Part shown: piece after piece, positions 10,771-22,574 of the stretch | How the letters are laid out: each line of letters begins with the position of its first letter | Numbering within the stretch: position 1 is the first letter of the stretch | Origin: Ariolimax columbianus | Lineage: Eukaryota; Mollusca; Gastropoda; Stylommatophora; Arionidae | DNA length: 64,000 bases | Assembly: GCA_036924085.1 (NCBI GenBank) | Contig: JAVGWX010000003.1 | Coordinates: 115,292,764 to 115,356,763, forward strand | Reading direction: 5' to 3' | Translations under genes and position numbers: made by a program | Notes under the pieces: model-generated | What the model was told of the DNA's origin: nothing | The model's input: only the letters and a program-made list of their open reading frames with translations | Databases searched by the model: none

Positions 10771-11545
10771 CACTTGTACCGAGCTATACACCCAGTAGCT
10801 AAACACATTTATATCAAAGCATATTAACAACGTGCACAAACACACACACCCACCCACTCACTTACAAATAGGTACAATAACAAAGTGCACATATACAGAC
10901 TTGCATCCAGGCACTTTAACAAAAGTGCAGATACATACAGCCTATCTAGACTCTGGCATATACACATAGCACACACATTCACAGATAAACGTGTACTCAG
11001 TGACATGCAAAAAAACACGTACACTTACCTCGCACATTTTCACCCAAACACATTATACAAAGTGCACACTTACATATAGGCACATACACAGAGTACAAAC
11101 ATCCACAGGTACACTTACATCCAGTGACGTACACAAGACATCCACATGTACACTTACATCAAGTGACGTACACAAGACATACACAGAACACACACATCCA
11201 CAGGTACACTTACATCCAGTGACGTACACAAGACATACACAGAGCTCACACATCCATATTTATACTTACATCCAGTGACGTACACAAGACATCCATAGGT
11301 ACACTTACATCCAGTGACGTACACAAGACATACACACCTACCTTCTCACTTTTACTCTGGCACATACACAAAGTGCACACACCAACACGCACACTTACAC
11401 CCGTGTACATTCACAAAGTGTACACATCACAAACACGCACACTTACACCCGTGTACATACACAAAGTGCACACCCACACATGCAGATATATCAAGCAAAC
11501 ACACCCACAGGTAGTCTTACACACAGCCAGGTTCACTATTTTTAC
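10771..11545 (+). repeat. Degenerate CA-rich array next to the 60-bp satellite
   Basis: Diverged units carry ACACTTACATCCAGTGACGT and ACACAAGACAT (five close copies, 39 or 56 bp apart, 11100-11335), and GGCACATACACAAAGTGCAC-like motifs elsewhere. Composition matches the 60-bp satellite. This is probably the older, unhomogenised part of the same locus. Confidence 0.75.
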
Positions 11546-12344
11546 CCAATCTGTCAGCTAAGATATCTAAGACGTTACACGTGCAAGCCGCGGGCTGTGA
11601 CAGACACTTGATGCAATTAAGTGATCAGACTTCAGAAAGCTAGGCTAGCCTTGTCACTAGAAAAAAATGGCCTCCACTCTGGATTTCCAAGTTGAAAGTA
11701 TCATAATTAACCGGCAGTAATCGCTGACTCATTTTTTAACTTCATCCGACCACGCCTACTTCATGAAAACATTTCTGACGAATTCGAAAATAATACAAAT
11801 AATTTACGTATGTTTTTCTATATACAAAATAATTTCAAATTAAAATTTCATGAGAGATATTTCCTGTAGACACGATTCTTTGTGAAAATAAAGGACATCT
11901 CTGGAGCGTTCTGGACGCAACATATTTTTGCATAGGACGACTGACATCAGGTCATCAGATAAGACCAAAAGTGGTGTCTTACTTCTCTAGGGTAGAAGAC
12001 TCCCCAACTCGTGGACATGCACTTAAGAAGTCTTTATCCGAGCACTTCCAGGAGCTATTTCAATAGCAATGATTTTATATGATCAGGTTTGCTAGCTCCA
12101 TGCAAAACCGTCATTATCGTAAATTCCAACATGATTGGATGGTTACAGTGGTTCTACTTCTTCCCCTACGAGCACCTTTCGGGTGAAAATGGACTGTAGC
12201 AAGTATGTGTGTACGTCGTTCACAGATCGCTTCTGTTATAAGTTTCTTCGGGGAGAAACCGTCACACCGATAGAAAGTTCCTGTGTCTGGTGGGGATTTG
12301 AACGGAAATGGTGTTCACATCAGTGTTCATTGTGAGCCTAGGAA
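11546..12344. other. Unassigned sequence with a small cysteine-rich open frame
   Basis: A stop-free stretch at 12135-12332 has no in-frame ATG upstream of its cysteines except one at 12189. It encodes a short segment with six Cys spaced C-X4-C-X7-C-X15-C-X9-C-X3-C, ending SHQCSL then stop. I recognise no family. It could be a terminal exon or chance. Confidence 0.3.
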
Positions 12345-12541
12345 AGGCTGACATAGTCGTGAATGTGTCAAATATGTTGCTGACAAAGTCGTGCATGTAT
12401 CAAATATGTTGATGAAAAAGTCGTGCATGTGTCAAATATGTTGCTGAAATATTCGTGAACGTGTCAAATATGTTGCTGACATAGTCGTGAATGTGTCAAA
12501 TATGTTGCTGAAAAAGTCGGAAATGTGTCAAATATGTTGCT
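12345..12541 (+). repeat. 32-bp minisatellite, 6 units
   Basis: Units contain GTCGTGAATGTGTCAAATAT followed by GTTGCTGACATA or GTTGCTGAAAAA. Confidence 0.92.
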
Positions 12542-13499
12542 CGAACTGTGGGTATTGTGTTCATAACAAGCAAAGTTGGCTGCTGCTTTCGTAGTGCAAG
12601 CAAGAGTATATGTTGTCTCGGAACAGTCGCTGCCGTCACAGATGGAATTGTTCGAGAATTCATTGTACACTTGATATCACGATTTCTGTGAGGTGGGCTG
12701 GTCTTGCTAATTACTAACCGCCTTACTTTCCTTAACTACAAGCCAGGTACTCAATCACAGCTGGATGGACTGGCGCGTATGGGGTCTGGTGATAAGCAAC
12801 CTAGCTCTGATCAATGAACCATTCAGAAGGTCTTTAGTGAAGACTAATACATCATGTGTCACACCGACTGGTGTAAGAGATCGTGGACACTCTCCCCCCC
12901 CCCCCCCCCCCTTTCCTTTCCACCAACCTCCCTACATTTCTGTTATTGGCTGTCTTCTGTGCAATGATATTCAAAGGTTCATCCATTTTTCTCTCTGTCG
13001 CCATATGTTCCTATTCCAAGTATTGTTGTCCCTTGTTTCATTCATTCGCTTTACAGGGCTTAACTTTTCATGTCTCTTTCTCTCATTAAAAAGAACTTGC
13101 TTCTTGACCTGGTGGAAAGTGTCGACTTTACGAAGCCTTTACCACGGTCCTCAAATTCACGAAAAATCTCCGTAAATGCATGTACCGTTTAAGTATATGG
13201 AACATATTTAATATCATCTGAATTTGCAATTCCGTGATTTGATAACAGAATTAAAATAGAGAGGGTATTGTATTACGGTGTTAAAGTAATGAGCATAAAG
13301 AAACGCCAAGTATATAATTCTAGACTAATATATTGTTACATCTGTGTATCCACAATAGGGTCAGTCCAGGGCTTCCCAAAATTGACGATATTGCCTGTGA
13401 TAATATACAGCAAAACACTCATGTTTTAGGTCATGGTATTAAACAGTCCAGTACCATTTCTCTTTGTCGTTGTCTTTTGCTTTTTTAATCATTAATTTG
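12542..13499. other. Unassigned sequence with C18 tract
   Basis: There is a poly-C run at 12894-12911 and otherwise no recognised feature. Confidence 0.4.
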
Positions 13500-13502
13500 A
13501 GG

Positions 13503-14075
13503 AGCCCGTGGCCGAATGGTTTCGATGCCTGCCTGCCCCTCGACTACCCCAGATAAAACGGCCTGTACTCCTCAGCCTTAAAACTCCACGACTACCCCAG
13601 ACAAAACTGTTTGTAGTCCTCAGCCATAAAACCAATGGACTTCCCCAGATAAAACGGCCTGTAGTCCTCACCCTTAAATCCCCTCGACTACCCCAGACAA
13701 AACGACCTGTAGTCCTCAGCCTTAAAACTCCTCGACTACCCCAGACAAAACGACCTGTAGTCCTCAGCCATAAAACCAATGGACTTCCCCAGATAAAACG
13801 GCCTGTAGTCCTCACCCTTAAATCCCCTCGACTACCCCAGACAAAACGACCTGTAGTCCTCAGCCTTAAAACTCCTCGACTACCCCAGACAAAACGACCT
13901 GTAGTCCTCAGCCTTAAAACTCCTCGACTACCCCAGACAAAACGATCTGTAGTCCTCACCCTTAAATCCCCTCGACTACCCCAGACAAAACGGCCTGTAG
14001 TCCTCAGCCTTAAAACTCCTCGACTACCCCAGACAAAGTGGCCCTTATGCCTCAGCCTCAAAACCCCTCTACCAC
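13503..14075 (+). repeat. 48-bp minisatellite, ~11 units, with higher-order pattern
   Basis: Units contain CTCGACTACCCCAGACAAAA, CGACCTGTAGTCCTCAGCCT and TAAAAC. The variant CCATAAAACCAATGGACTTC occurs at 13624 and 13768, 144 bp apart (3 x 48). Just upstream, GCCCGTGGCCGAATGGTTTC (13505-13524) looks like a tRNA A-box region, but no B box follows, so a SINE origin is only a possibility. Paired 189- and 191-codon open frames on the two strands are artefacts of the 16-codon unit. Confidence 0.93.
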
Positions 14076-14169
14076 CACAGTAATGTTGTCAAAGTGTGGA
14101 TTGTAGAATACGACAGATGGCCCCTCTCATCACTTCCAGCCCATATCCTTCACGCTTTATTTCTGTGTA

Positions 14170-14570
14170 AAGCATAATTCACTAATATGTACAAAATATA
14201 CAAGAAATTACGGCATCAAGAAAAATTTTGCTATTTCAGAAATTTAGAGGAAAATATGGCACTAAACAAAATTCTTGCTATTTCAGACATAAGAAATTAC
14301 AGCAACCAAGCAAAATTCTTACTATTTCGGAAAGTTATAGGAAATACACCAAGCACAATTATTACATTTTCGACAAGTTATAGGAAATACGACACCAAGC
14401 AAAATTCTTATTTTTTCAGAAAGTTAGATTACGTCACTAAGCAAAATTCTTACCTTTTCAGCAAGTTATAGGAAATACGACACCAAGCAAAATTTTTATT
14501 TTTTCAGAAAGTTAGATTACCGAGCTCTAATTAAAATTCATTTCAGACAGAAGACATTACAGCACTAAGC
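14170..14570 (+). repeat. ~47-bp AT-rich minisatellite, diverged
   Basis: Recurring CACCAAGCAAAATTCTTA, TTTTCAGAAAGTTATAGG and AAATACGAC. It is related to the array at 14760-15310 (shared AGAAATTAC..GCA..AAGCAAAATTC). Confidence 0.8.
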
Positions 14571-14614
14571 ATAACTAGCTTCTTTGAGAGAGGAGGCATA
14601 ACATGGTGATCAAC

Positions 14615-14752
14615 GAAAAATACTGACCAAGACCGCCATTTCTCTACCACGCAGTTCTCCCTAGAAACAGGCAGTTTCATGACAGTCGACAATCTGAGGT
14701 GGGAGATCGACATGATCTCCGTAATAGTGAGCGACACGCAGATAGACACAAT
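14615..14752 (+). repeat. Dispersed repeat DR-G, copy 1
   Basis: The segment contains ACTGACCAAGACCGCCAT, CCCTAGAAACAGGCAGTTTC and GTGAGCGACACGCAGAT. It aligns with 63262-63430 (+) and the reverse complement of 53640-53835. It separates the two related AT-rich arrays and so probably inserted into one ancestral array. The element type is unknown. Confidence 0.6.
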
Positions 14753-14759
14753 TGGTTAT

Positions 14760-15310
14760 GTTAGATAGATATGTCATAAAGATACAAGAAATTCTTCACC
14801 AAGCATAATTTGTTACAATGTCATAAAGATACAAGAAATTCTTCACCAAGCATAATTTGTTACAATGTCAAAAAGACAAGAAATTACTGCACCTAACAAA
14901 ATTCGTTATTATGTCAAAACGACAAATTCTTCACCAAGCAAAATTCGTTACAGTGTAAAAAAGACGAGAAATTACTGCACCTAACAAAATTCGTTACAGT
15001 GTCAAAAAGACGAGAAATTACTGTACATAACAAAATTCATTACAGTGTCAAAAATATGAGAAATTACTGCACCTAACAAAATTCGTTACAATGTCAAAAA
15101 GACGATAAATTACTGTACATAACAAAATTCATTACAGTGTCAAAAAGACGAGAAATTACTGCACCTAACAAAATTCGTTATTATGTCAAAAGGACAAGAA
15201 ATTACTGCACCTAACAAAATTCGTTATGTCAAAAAGACCAGAAATTACTGCACCTAACAAAATAAAAACCTAACAAAATTCGTTACTATGCCAAAAAGGT
15301 ACAAGAAATT
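14760..15310 (+). repeat. ~46-bp minisatellite, ~11 units
   Basis: Units contain AAATTACTGCACCTAACAAA, ATTCGTTACAGTGTCAAAAA and GACGAG. The earliest units (TTCTTCACCAAGCATAATTT) bridge to the array at 14170-14570. Confidence 0.92.
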
Positions 15311-16139
15311 ATCATCATTTCTTCCCCATGTTGTTTTAAAATAAGAGAAAGGTTATTGGCCTCCCAAAATAGACAATGCTGACGGGGATGAAGTGTTAGA
15401 GACTTCATTGTACTAGGTAGCGCCTTTCTATGTGATGGTGAGACCAGGCTGCCTTTCCTTCTCAAACAGTAAGCGAGGTTACAATTAAAAGCTGGGTCGC
15501 CTTTAGTCGTAGGATATAATCACCCTGCTACTCACAGGCTACTTACTGGTGGTTCCATTAGTTTCAAATCAATAAAGACATACATTCACCGAATGGCTCG
15601 GACGTCAAGCATGCGGCACGAGAGTTTCAAATAAATATTTTTTTAAATTGTTCCTGAGCCCCCACCGTCCGCGGGTGATACAACTCCCTGTCAGTCTACA
15701 CCTTCTAGGACCGGACGCAAACCGATTTCATTTCTGTTACCGCCAAGTCCGTGCCACCGTGGTTCGGGCTATGGGGCACGGATGGAGTAGGAAAACATAG
15801 GGTCCCACTAAGGGAATGAGATTGCATGGAAAGCTGCCTGTGTTTGGATTCCACCTCTTCCAATATTGACTCTAGCTATTCCGTCCAATTGCGGTGCTGC
15901 TCCACATCGTAGTCCCAGACAGGTTGGAGGCGACAACTTTTATCTGCCGCATTCCCAAACGAGGTGGGTTCAGCTCGCCACCACGCAGTGAACAGAGCAG
16001 CTGCAGCAGCGACCACTACCGATTTCTTGCTGTGAGTACTACAATATTTTTTTTCATTTTAGCAAACCTGTGATTTATTTCTTTTAATTTACCTTTGATA
16101 GTACGGCAGACTGGGTTTGGGAAGGCTGCGTAGTTTTAG
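15311..16139. other. Unassigned, partly GC-rich sequence
   Basis: The stretch 15650-16031 is more GC-rich than its surroundings. It ends in a good 5' splice-site match, TTGCT|GTGAGTAC, with its GT at 16032. There is no long open frame. It could be a noncoding exon or a piece of an unrecognised repeat. Confidence 0.3.
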
Positions 16140-16335
16140 TTTTAGAATTGGCTTCACTACAAGGCTGATTTATTTATGGTGTAGAGAGCTTATGAGCTGA
16201 CCGATCGTTAGATAGCTCCGTTTGCCACGGAAAAGGTACGGTGTGGTGTTTAGTTCCTGGTCTCAAAATCCTGTCCACCCAGCTTTAAGTGGGCACCTGA
16301 CTTGCTGTTAGTAAGGGAAGCGGTTACCCCACATC
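16140..16335 (+). mobile_element. SINE-E body fragment
   Basis: GTCCACCCAGCTTTAAGTGG and GCACCT match the SINE-E body at 3300-3524. A degenerate GGTGTTTAGTTCCTG upstream may be the remains of a B box. Confidence 0.45.
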
Positions 16336-16339
16336 ATGG

Positions 16340-16449
16340 ACAACTTATGCAAAACGTATACCTATTTTATATTACTAATTTAAGCGGCTAACACTTCATC
16401 ATCGACGGCAGTGGACTACTGAGAAACAAATGTTACATTTATTTGAATC

Positions 16450-16500
<51 letters not shown>

Positions 16501-17498
16501 ATCACTATCTCCCCCTCTCCCATCATCGTCACGCCATGCTCAATTTGGTAGACTGGACATTTCGGTGATTTTTGTTCATAATATGACCGCATCTTGCAGT
16601 CGACCCGGCTGCAATCGGTTACCTGACGAAGTCGGGAAAATTACTGAGCCCCCCCCCCCTCCCCGCGGGATCTGCAGAAGTCGGGCTCTGTCGGCAGTAC
16701 TTTCAGCAATGAAATGGACGTGCACAAATGTGGAAAGGGGGGGGGGGGCGCCCAAACATAATGACGTAGATTCTAAGAACTATTTTCCATTATGTATGTG
16801 TGTGTCTTATTCGATGAATCATTTCTGGACATCTTGTTTTAATGGAAAGAAATCAGACCCTAAGCTAACTTATGTTATCAAGGAAATTCAGCATTTGCCC
16901 CCTGCCTCGCCAGCTCTTTGTTGTTCATTATAAATCCTTCCATTCCTAAATGTCCTACGTGCATATCTGCTATATGTCACCACCCTGTGTCGGAGCTAAT
17001 TTATTTATTATCTCGCTAATATGGAAATGTAATGAATTGCTATCAATTGTTGTCTTCTTTTATCATTATAGATTATTACCGTTGTTGTTTATGTTTCTAT
17101 AAACAATGTGCCGGTAGTCTCACTAGTCAATTGTTTTTATATTTGCCTTCTCATAAGAGTGTTTGTGTGTGAATGACATTTTTACAAAAACTGCTTAATG
17201 ATCCAATAATAGTAACTCGTTCTGCTAGATCGAAACAAGTAATAAACCAGCATAGAATATAGTGCTTTAGAAGAATCTAGCAACGGGGAGGGACAGCACT
17301 AAGCTTGTATACCCAAAAATAAAGTTTATTGCTTTCTCTTTAATTTTTTTCCGCTACAAAATATGACATATTTTGACGTGAGGCAGATCCAAGATTATTG
17401 ATATTTTCGTTGAAAAAGCAATTAGTCGTCCTCTCTCTGACTTTGTCCTTTGTAGAACATATTTGTGTTATTGTTTCAACTTCTTCCTTCACTCTCGG
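16340..17498. other. Unassigned sequence with (TC)n, C11 and G12 tracts
   Basis: It contains a (TC)n microsatellite at about 16451-16496, a C run at 16649-16659 and a G run at 16737-16748. No gene was recognised. Confidence 0.45.
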
Positions 17499-17877
17499 AT
17501 GTCAATTTAGCTTGGCTTCGTTCGTTCTCAATCTCCCGCTACCAAACCCTGACACGGGCCTAAGTAGCAGAATGTAATCCAGAGAACGGAATGCGCTGTG
17601 TTGTAGTGTACAGCTTGACTGCCGTATTTGCACCTTTCGTTCCAACACATCCGACTTCAGCAAGCATTTTTTTGAGTACCGGGTTAGCATTCCCTCTTCG
17701 ATCCCTTCTCCTTAGCCAGTCTACTCTGTTGCAGCCTGTTATCCAGGATCACCGCGTGGAGGTGCAGAAGGGTCTTGGCAGCTATGGTTCGCTGGCCCTG
17801 ACGCTAGCAGTCAGCTATGGATCCCTAACCGCTGCAGCTCATTCGCTGCTCAGCATCTTGATCGCAAATGTCAATTT
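17499..17877 (-). mobile_element. SINE-B copy 4, full length with target duplication
   Basis: The element at 17509-17867 is flanked by the perfect 10-bp repeat ATGTCAATTT (17499-17508 and 17868-17877). On the minus strand it starts CGATCAAGATGCTGAGCAGC and keeps the central block GCTTGCTGAAGTCGGATGTG. The GAA-rich tail is eroded to GAACGAACGAAGCC. A 153-codon plus-strand open frame across it is a shadow. Confidence 0.9.
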
Positions 17878-18294
17878 GACTATACTTGAGAATTTTGCTG
17901 TCAGCCTCTGGTTATTTATATTTCCAAAGAACTGCTCCTGGCCATATGTCTACTTTGTCTGTACACCGTATGTTTGGAACTCTAGCAGCGTATGTTTCAG
18001 AGGTCATGTTATCAGTATTACAGTGTCAACTAATCAACAGTTCCTGTCTTAAGTTTATAAAATAGATTGAATAGATTTTAAAATGTTATATTATGTCTTG
18101 CATTACACCAGCGGTTTGAAATTTGTGTGGACAAGTGACTAGTTTATCAGTGTGTGTAGCCTGCTTCCTGTTTTTCATTTAATTAAAAATAAAAACAATG
18201 ATAACCTTAACTCTAAAATGACCAATTTGTCTGAGGCACATTGTTATATATATATATTGACACTTTGAGTGTTTATTTAAAATATGTATAGTTA

Positions 18295-18333
<39 letters not shown>

Positions 18334-18738
18334 CTTCTTTGTCTGCAGATGTATTGTTTCTATAGTTGCTAGACTGACATTCCTAATGCATTGTAATTTG
18401 ATAAATACGCGAAATAACCAGGGACTCATTTTAAAGTAGTCCATAAGTCTCGAAAAAGGGCCAATTATAAAATTTAGTTGCGAGAGGATAGTTAAAATAG
18501 TCCTCTATTTCACACAAAATCGCCCAATCTGGCAACTCATACCGTAGAGATATTTAATCTTGCATGATAAACGAATGGTCGATTAATGATCGGGTACTGA
18601 TCTCTGACCTTGAAGCAGCTGGGTGAAATTCCCAGGCAAAAAGAAAAAAAATTAAATCGCTGAGGGGCAAATTAAAAACATAGATTTTACACAGTGTGGT
18701 TACTGCAGTGACAATCATTCTTTATTCTCCAGTCTTTT
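17878..18738. other. Unassigned sequence with (TA)n
   Basis: AT-rich, with (TA)n at about 18298-18330 and a shorter one near 18245. No gene was recognised. Confidence 0.45.
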
Positions 18739-18880
18739 ATTGGCAGACACTCCTGATTGTCATTTCCGTGGGTGATCGCTCCTCCACGTATGGAAAGTAA
18801 TGGCAACCTACCGTACTGCACACTTGCCAAGAAACTTTAACAGCCAAATAGGTGTCGGTTGTAAGAAGCGACGTTCTGAT
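18739..18880 (+). mobile_element. SINE-C body fragment
   Basis: It shares ATTGGCAGAC, GGAAAGTAATGGCAACCTAC, GCACACTTGCCAAGAAACTT and GTTGTAAGAAGC with the copy at 43763. No tRNA head is present. Confidence 0.75.
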
Positions 18881-18967
18881 GACATCGCTTCTTACTAATA
18901 TAAAATTTCTTGCGTCAGACTCAATACTGCTCTAGTCACAAGTAAAAGGCCTTTTGTTCGTTTTTCA

Positions 18968-19117
18968 TTCTTTTTCGTTCGTTCTCAAACTCCGGCTACC
19001 AAGCCCTGAAAATGGCTTAGCAAGAAACAATATGTTGTCCAGAGAACGGAATGTTGTTTGTTGTAGTTTACACATTGACTGCCATATTTGCACCTTTTTG
19101 TCCAACTTTCAGCAGGG
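18968..19117 (-). mobile_element. SINE-B copy 5, 3' half only
   Basis: It keeps the tail side (CGTTCGTTCTCAAACTCCGG) through GTCCAGAGAACGGAATG to TTTGTCCAACTTTCAGCA. The 5' half is missing. Confidence 0.8.
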
Positions 19118-20159
19118 GTTGTTCTTTCGACAAAATGCGAGAACAGACCTTGAACCCTCCTTTAGGAAAGATGACCCGGAATCTTATTATCTGGTCTGAG
19201 TTTCTGTATACAACCTCAAAAAAGAGGCAGCAGCTCTTGAAACTTAGCACGGAGTCCAATTACGAACTTTTCAAAGAACCGCGACCACTTGAAAATGTAT
19301 TTGCTTTGGGTGCGGCGACAGAGGTGGATGACTAGTATATATTTACAAAGTCAGCCACAGGTAAGCTAATTGTGTGGGGTTATAAATGAAACAAGGTTGC
19401 CGGTTGGTATCTCCCGTGAAAGAACACGTCATTAGTAAGTGGTTTTTAAAAATTGGTTTTATTTTATACGGCAAAGGAGATTTAACGGGTTAGTTTCAAA
19501 GATAAAGTGAAATGGTGTAACATAATGGGGAACTGAGACAGAAAACGAAACACCTTGAAATAAATGAATGGGAGAATTCGTGTGCCGAGAGGTCGAAAGT
19601 GTTGCTCTTTGAAGTCGTGTGGTGTGACGAGAGAGAAAATGGTGCTCTTTGAAGTCGTGTGACGAGAGGTCGAAAGTATTGCCTTTTGAAGTTTTTTTAA
19701 GTAGAGGATACATGAACTCCATTTAATTTCAAATTGGTGCCCGGAAAGGGGATTACACTGGTCTGAAGGCTAATACCGAGCTTTGTGTCTTGAGGCGACA
19801 CCTTGGGAAAAGGGTCGACTAGCTAATGCAGAGGCTCAACAGGTGCATATACAGGTAATCTTCACTCAAAGCAAAGAAGGAAGTAGAGATAGAGGGACGT
19901 CAAAAGTTGTATGAGAGAAGATGGATGGTTTTCTAGATGGGGCAGACATAATTATCTTTCCGATCAGTTCCAGCACGAAGTATCCGCTCTTGTTATGTCT
20001 TTGGCATGACTTGGCTAGTCGTTACTCTTATACCCTGGAGAGGTTCCTGTAATATGTGCGGTGTTGTGTCTTAAGCTTGCTTTCTAAGAAAATCCAGCAA
20101 GGTTTTGGCCCATGTGAATGGCAGAACGTTCATTACAATGAAGTCGTCTAACTTTGAGC
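19118..20159. other. Mostly unassigned, small ~45-50-bp array
   Basis: About three degenerate units at 19580-19695 carry GAGAGGTCGAAAGT and GCTCTTTGAAGTCGTGTG. Otherwise nothing was recognised. Confidence 0.5.
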
Positions 20160-20425
20160 GATAGAGGGGTTAGGAACCAAAAGACAACAAATTGTGTGAC
20201 GATTGTGACCAAACTATGGCCTGTTATGCTTAACAATAAATTGTAGCTAAACAGCGGCTTATTGGGCCGAAAAGCAAATTGTATAACAAACAAATTGTGG
20301 CCAAACAATGACATATTGTGCCTAACAGCAAACTGTATGACAAACATTTTGTGATGAAACAATGAGCTTTTGTGCCTAACAACAAGCTGTGTGACAAACT
20401 GTTTGCGACCAAACAATGGCAGTTA
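20160..20425 (+). repeat. ~62-bp minisatellite, ~4 diverged units
   Basis: Units carry AAACAATG, TTGTGCCTAACAGCAA, CTGTATGACAAAC and TTGTGGCCAAAC. Confidence 0.8.
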
Positions 20426-20681
20426 TAAAACTTACTGCAATTAATTCTCTAGTTCCTGTTTTGCTTTTTTTAGCATCATATCTTGTTCCAATCCCATTTT
20501 CTATTTCATTTTGCAATCTCCGGGAAAATAAGTCTTCACACCTTTAATTTTCTAGGAAACAAAATATATTTTGCATTGTTTCTGGAGCTCTTAGACAGAT
20601 GTTTACGTCTCACTTGCATATATTCTGGCTTGAGTGCAGGTCATGAGCATGCAAGGTATGTTTTTTAGCTCGCACATAGTA

Positions 20682-20765
20682 GGTAAAAAACCGAGTCTAT
20701 GTACCGGTGTTCAAATCTATGTTCTCCAGACCATGAGATGGTAACCGTAAACCCTAGCCACCTGT
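20682..20765 (-). mobile_element. Possible tRNA-like SINE head
   Basis: The minus strand shows GTGGCTAGGGTTTACGG (A-box-like) and GATTTGAACACC (B-box-like), then GACTCGGTTTTTTACC. The acceptor stems do not pair, so this is not a tRNA gene. No second copy was found in the window. Confidence 0.4.
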
Positions 20766-20949
20766 TTCTCTTGTTGGCCACCTGCTTCACTTTATACATT
20801 GCTGGCATCCTAAATCCTCCTTTCACACACACACACACACACTACCGGAACTAATTAGAAAAACCCACAATCCTCCAATTTGCCTATTTGCTTGATTGCT
20901 TCAAATTTCAGCATCCGGGCTTGATTCCCGCGAGAAGTTTTCTTCTCAG

Positions 20950-21305
20950 TTTCTGATTATGATATACCTAATATGTGTTTGTTACAATGAGGAGAAATAG
21001 CCATTCTTGTAGAGATAAGAAACAGTATTGTAACAAGATTGACGGCCTCAACAACATTCACATTTGCTGGTTAAACTGTATACTTGTAGTAGAGTACAGT
21101 CGTCTTTTCAGCTTCAAATGTATGGGTACTTGACTTAAGGAGGCTAAGTCAGCGAAGCAAGGGACTTGTCATTACAAATCATACAAATCTGGATCTTAGA
21201 ACGCACATTGATTTCTCCAAAACATTATCCCTGACTGCAATGTCTACTTTGGGGCCATCTTTATCTTTACGCTTTGATTAAATTTTTATATAGCTTAGTA
21301 TGTAA
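20950..21305. other. Unassigned sequence
   Basis: No gene or array was recognised. Confidence 0.35.
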
Positions 21306-21309
21306 GAGA

Positions 21310-21900
21310 AATTTAGCTTGACTGGATGTAAGGACATAGAAAGGTGTCTTAGTTCAGATAGACTGGGTGTAAGGATAGAGCAAGGTGTCTTAGTTCAGCT
21401 AGACTGGATGAAAGGGAAAGATGGTACAGTTTAGCTAGGCTGGATGTAAAGACAGAGCAAAGTGTCTTAGTTTAAGCCAGAGAGGTTGTACAGAAAAAGC
21501 AAAGTGTCCTAGTTTCGCTAGGCTGGACGAAAGAGCAGGATGGTACAGTTTAGCTAGGCTGGACATAAGAGCAGGATGGTACAGTTTAGCTAGGATATAC
21601 GTAAGAGCAGAATGGTACAGTTTAGCTAGGATATACGTAAGAGCAGAATGGTACAGTTTAGCTAGGCTAGACGTAAGAGCAGAATGGTACAGTTTAGCTA
21701 GGATGGACGTAAGAGCAGAATGGTACAGTTTAGCTAGGATGGACGTAAGAGCAGAATGGTACAGTTTAGCTAGGATGGACGTAAGAGCAGAATGGTACAG
21801 TTTAGCTAGGATGGACGTAAGAGCAGAATGGTACAGTTCAGCTAGGATGGAAGTAAAAGCAGAATGGTACAGTTTAGCTAGGATGGCGTAAGAGTAGGAT
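21310..21900 (+). repeat. 36-bp minisatellite, ~16 units
   Basis: Units contain GGATGGACGTAAGAGCAGAA and TGGTACAGTTTAGCTA. The left end is more diverged (AAGGTGTCTTAGTTCAG variants) and the centre (21670-21840) nearly perfect. The 12-codon unit produces a 168-codon minus-strand artefact frame. Confidence 0.94.
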
Positions 21901-21919
21901 GCTATATTTCTTGCAATAA

Positions 21920-22559
21920 GACGATAGACAGGCGTTATCAATAAGTGTACCTGTCGAGGTCACGTTTGTCTACGGCCTTGGTTTCATCAGGGATAACCTC
22001 CTTTGAAATTAAATGCATTCTTGAACTTCTCTCTGTAAAGTCTTGATATGCACTGGCGTTAGTCAAAAGTCCACACCCCAGTAACCGCAAATAAGAGACG
22101 CAGAACTGCACATGAACACTGTTTATATCAAGGCTGTAAGAATCAAGGGTGGGATGGCATAGATCCGGTTGACCAGCAAAGAGCATAACCAAAGAGGAAG
22201 AAAGGATCCACTGTTGAGATACAATAAAAGACTACCACCAAGTCAGTATTACCTTGAAGAGTAGATGCAGAGAATGATGCAACGAAAACTGGATGTCGAG
22301 GTTAAACAACTGAAAAGTGCCAATACTCGGGTTAATGATGTTACCATATACCGGTGGATCAGTACTGCGCGGTGGGAAATCATTTCTGCTAAAATGATAT
22401 GCAAGATCGTTGTTTGAGCGAAGCTAGGCATACATGACAACCGTCTCCAGTATGAACAGTGGGATTCAGTTAGTCAATTCGGGCCATCTTCGTTTCTTAC
22501 TGCTCAATACCTGCTTCGCAAGGTAATATAGTTGGCTGTGGCATGACTGGATAGCGGGT
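21920..22559. other. Unassigned sequence, possibly more of a retroelement relic
   Basis: No repeat is evident. It lies directly upstream of an RNase H relic at 22581, so part of it may be decayed retrotransposon coding sequence that I cannot align by eye. Confidence 0.3.
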
Positions 22560-22574
22560 ACCTTCGGGATACCG

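Noticed and set aside
9679..10827. Open frames of 382, 370 and 347 codons as genes
   Set aside because: They overlap on both strands and consist of a 20-codon satellite unit. A stop-free 60-bp monomer produces them automatically.
13492..14083. Paired 189/191-codon open frames
   Set aside because: Both are made of the 48-bp unit on opposite strands.
17591..18052. 153-codon open frame
   Set aside because: Its first two-thirds are antisense to a full-length SINE-B copy.
20905..20945. B-box-like GGGCTTGATTCCCG as a SINE
   Set aside because: No A box at the right distance and no second copy.
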